Part shown: one piece after another, positions 62,440 through 64,000 of the stretch
How positions within the stretch are numbered: position 1 is the stretch's first letter
Layout of the letters: each line of letters begins with the position of its first letter
Source of the DNA: Chlorokybus atmophyticus
Taxonomy: Eukaryota > Streptophyta > Chlorokybophyceae > Chlorokybales > Chlorokybaceae
Direction: 5' to 3'
Length of the DNA stretch: 64,000 nucleotides
Assembly: GCA_009103225.1 (NCBI GenBank)
Contig: RHPI01003508.1
Span: 51,869 to 115,868 of the forward strand
Translations under genes and position numbers: made by a program
The notes under the pieces: model-generated
What the model was told of the DNA's origin: nothing
Seen by the model: only the letters and a program-made list of their open reading frames with translations
Database searches by the model: none

Positions 62440-62830
62440 ATAATTGAAAGCTGCAAGCTGCGCATACATGTGGGTAAAGGCTATCCATTATGGCTGCATT
62501 TGCTCACCTAAACTTTATCAATGCAATCTACCCTGTCAGTGACCGTGACGGTAAAACCGATGGCAACGGCGGTTCAAGCTTACAAAGAGGCTATGATGGC
62601 GATATTTGCGACAGCGGCTAAACAAACGTGAACCACAATGTCGCCTTACTGCCCATCAACTCAAACCCTAACTCCTGACTCCTGACTCCTAACTCCTTTT
62701 AAATGCTTTCGGCCTCGGTCACACCGTTTCCTCGCGATGTCGGGCTGCGTTCGGTCTTTTGCATATAATGTCTATGTACATCTCAATGCATGCCTCGCAA
62801 TTTGTGCAGACCGTCATGTCGCATGCCACA
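62440..62830 (+). repeat. Dispersed repeat, copy B
   Basis: Second copy of the element at 61078. Contains an added heptamer run ACTCCTG ACTCCTG ACTCCTA (62667-62694). Its right end overlaps the start of the separate tandem pair at 62786/63018. Confidence 0.7.
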
Positions 62831-63270
62831 CCGCGAAAAACTGTATACAACCATGTATGGCGCGGACGTCCGCATCAGGGGGTAGTATCGGGTGTTGGAA
62901 GCCGCAAAGCAGGGTCACAACCTGGCGTATAACCGCAAAAACCAATCATGGTTTACTTTCCCTCAATTGTCACTGCTGTCCGCCATAGTAGCACAATACT
63001 GATACGTTGCTAAATACAATGTATGCCTCGTGTGCAGACCGTTTTGTCGCATGCCTCATCGCGAAAAACTGTACACAACCATGTATGGCGCGGATGTCCG
63101 CACTGGGGGGCAGTAGCGGGCGGTGGAAGCCGCGAACTAGGGTCAAAACCTGGCTATAACTATAACCGAAAAAACCAACCACTACAACCGAAAAAACCAA
63201 TTATGGTTCACTTTTCCTCAATTGTCATCGCTTGTTCACTGCTTTTCGCCATGGTGGCACAATACTAATA
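62786..63270 (+). repeat. Tandem duplication, ~230-bp period
   Basis: ATGCATGCCTCGCAATTTGTGCAGACCG (62787) through GGCACAATACTGATAC recurs from about 63020 to 63270: TGTATGCCTCGTGTGCAGACCG, GCGAAAAACTGTA(T/C)ACAACC, GTATGGCGCGGA(C/T)GTCCGCA, GTGGAAGCCGC, and CCTCAATTGTCA. The second copy adds a duplicated ACCGAAAAAACCAA. Confidence 0.8.
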
Positions 63271-64000
63271 CGATGCTAAATACGTTTGCTGCTAAATGCG
63301 GGTATTTATGCGGGATTACTTTTAGCCAAAACGGTCGACGCTCATTTATTATGAATGTGCACGCATTAAGCCGCATTTATGCAGCGAAAGAGCAAACTTA
63401 TAGCAAGTTATAGAACATTGTTATTCTAGCTGCCCCCGCGACGTTTTTGGCCATGAACACCGCAACCAGAAGCTCGTACGCGCAACGGTACTTTTCAAGG
63501 GCTTTTTTTTAGTGGTAAAGAAGTTTAGGTGGTGGACCTCAACAAATACGCCAAATACGCGTATTAAGTACCGCTGAGTGTTGGTGCGGGTATCATACGT
63601 ATTATGGTACGGGTATCATACGTATTATAATAATATGATATCGAAAGTCGATGCCGTATTGTGCTACTATGCTTCCCGCACCACAGTACGAGGGGTTCGT
63701 GTAGTCAATCAATACGAGGTATAATCTACCCTCGTTATAAGACTTCTAAGTAAGAGAATAACCCCGTTAAGATCATAGATTTGCAAAAGACCAATGGTTT
63801 TACAGGCAAGTAGTGGTTAGTGGAATAGTCTTGTACGTAATAAGACTAAAGCGAAGGCTTGAAACGGGGAATGCCTTGTTAACGGCATGCTGTTCCATTT
63901 TTATTAGCATCAATATGTTGCAAAACTCATATACAATTTTATACATAATATGATTGTTGACGACTATACATTTATTCTTATTTGCCACATTAAAATATCA
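63271..64000. other. AT-rich end of window with a short direct repeat
   Basis: CGGGTATCATACGTATTAT occurs twice (about 63586 and 63612), the second followed by AATAATATGATATCG. An AAATACGCGTATT palindromic stretch lies near 63555. No coding potential; the window ends inside this island. Confidence 0.55.

Overview
The window is nuclear DNA from an intron-rich eukaryote, most likely a plastid-bearing green-lineage alga. Reasons: every recognisable gene is split by canonical GT-AG introns. One gene encodes a thylakoid-lumen-like protein with a bipartite transit peptide carrying a twin arginine (50031-51998), and a second open frame starts with a plastid-transit-like peptide (19923-20340). Several proteins are of types also found in plants (DUF3754 membrane protein, malonyl-CoA synthetase, CCCH/G-patch protein). 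Species cannot be fixed from sequence alone. Gene-bearing stretches have balanced-to-GC-rich exons and introns stuffed with alternating TG/CA/CG tracts. Three AT-rich islands without genes (about 4.3-5.8 kb, 36.3-38.0 kb and 59.6-64.0 kb) carry their own local repeats.

Layout. 33-4159 (-) two-domain ABCF ATPase; 6111-9471 (+) ALG2 mannosyltransferase; 10103-10366 assembly gap; 10367-14001 poorly resolved DNA with an inverted duplication, a 117-bp tandem repeat and a long TC microsatellite; 14002-18714 (-) ZGPAT-like CCCH/G-patch protein; 19923-20340 (+) plastid-protein-like ORF that looks broken; 21197-24863 (-) DUF3754/TMEM143-like membrane protein; 25310-26625 a graveyard of duplicated gene pieces; 26965-27502 (-) small unknown gene; 27868-31287 (+) secreted permuted-papain-like protein; 31557-33357 (-) unknown protein; 33932-36272 (+) ALG5; 38449-41189 (+) secretory-pathway nucleotide-sugar transferase; 42279-46151 (+) ACSF3-type malonyl-CoA synthetase; 46412-49333 (-) DHRS1-like short-chain dehydrogenase; 50031-51998 (+) thylakoid lumen protein; 52751-59200 (+) Integrator subunit 2; the rest is AT-rich and repetitive. 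For most genes I rebuilt exon chains whose phases close exactly, so the model lengths (for example ABCF 661 aa, INTS2 1287 aa, ACSF3 542 aa) are internally consistent.

Themes. ALG2 and ALG5 are both N-glycan precursor enzymes at the ER, and a third secretory glycosyltransferase lies next to ALG5. Genes tend to alternate as divergent pairs with short promoters and convergent pairs with 260-270 bp between stops. The most unusual items are a probable U12-type AT-AC intron in the malonyl-CoA synthetase gene, four GC-AG introns, a segmental duplication that fused the first and last exons of the secreted protease-like gene and carried along the tail of its convergent neighbour, and a displaced, decayed copy of ALG2 exon 5.
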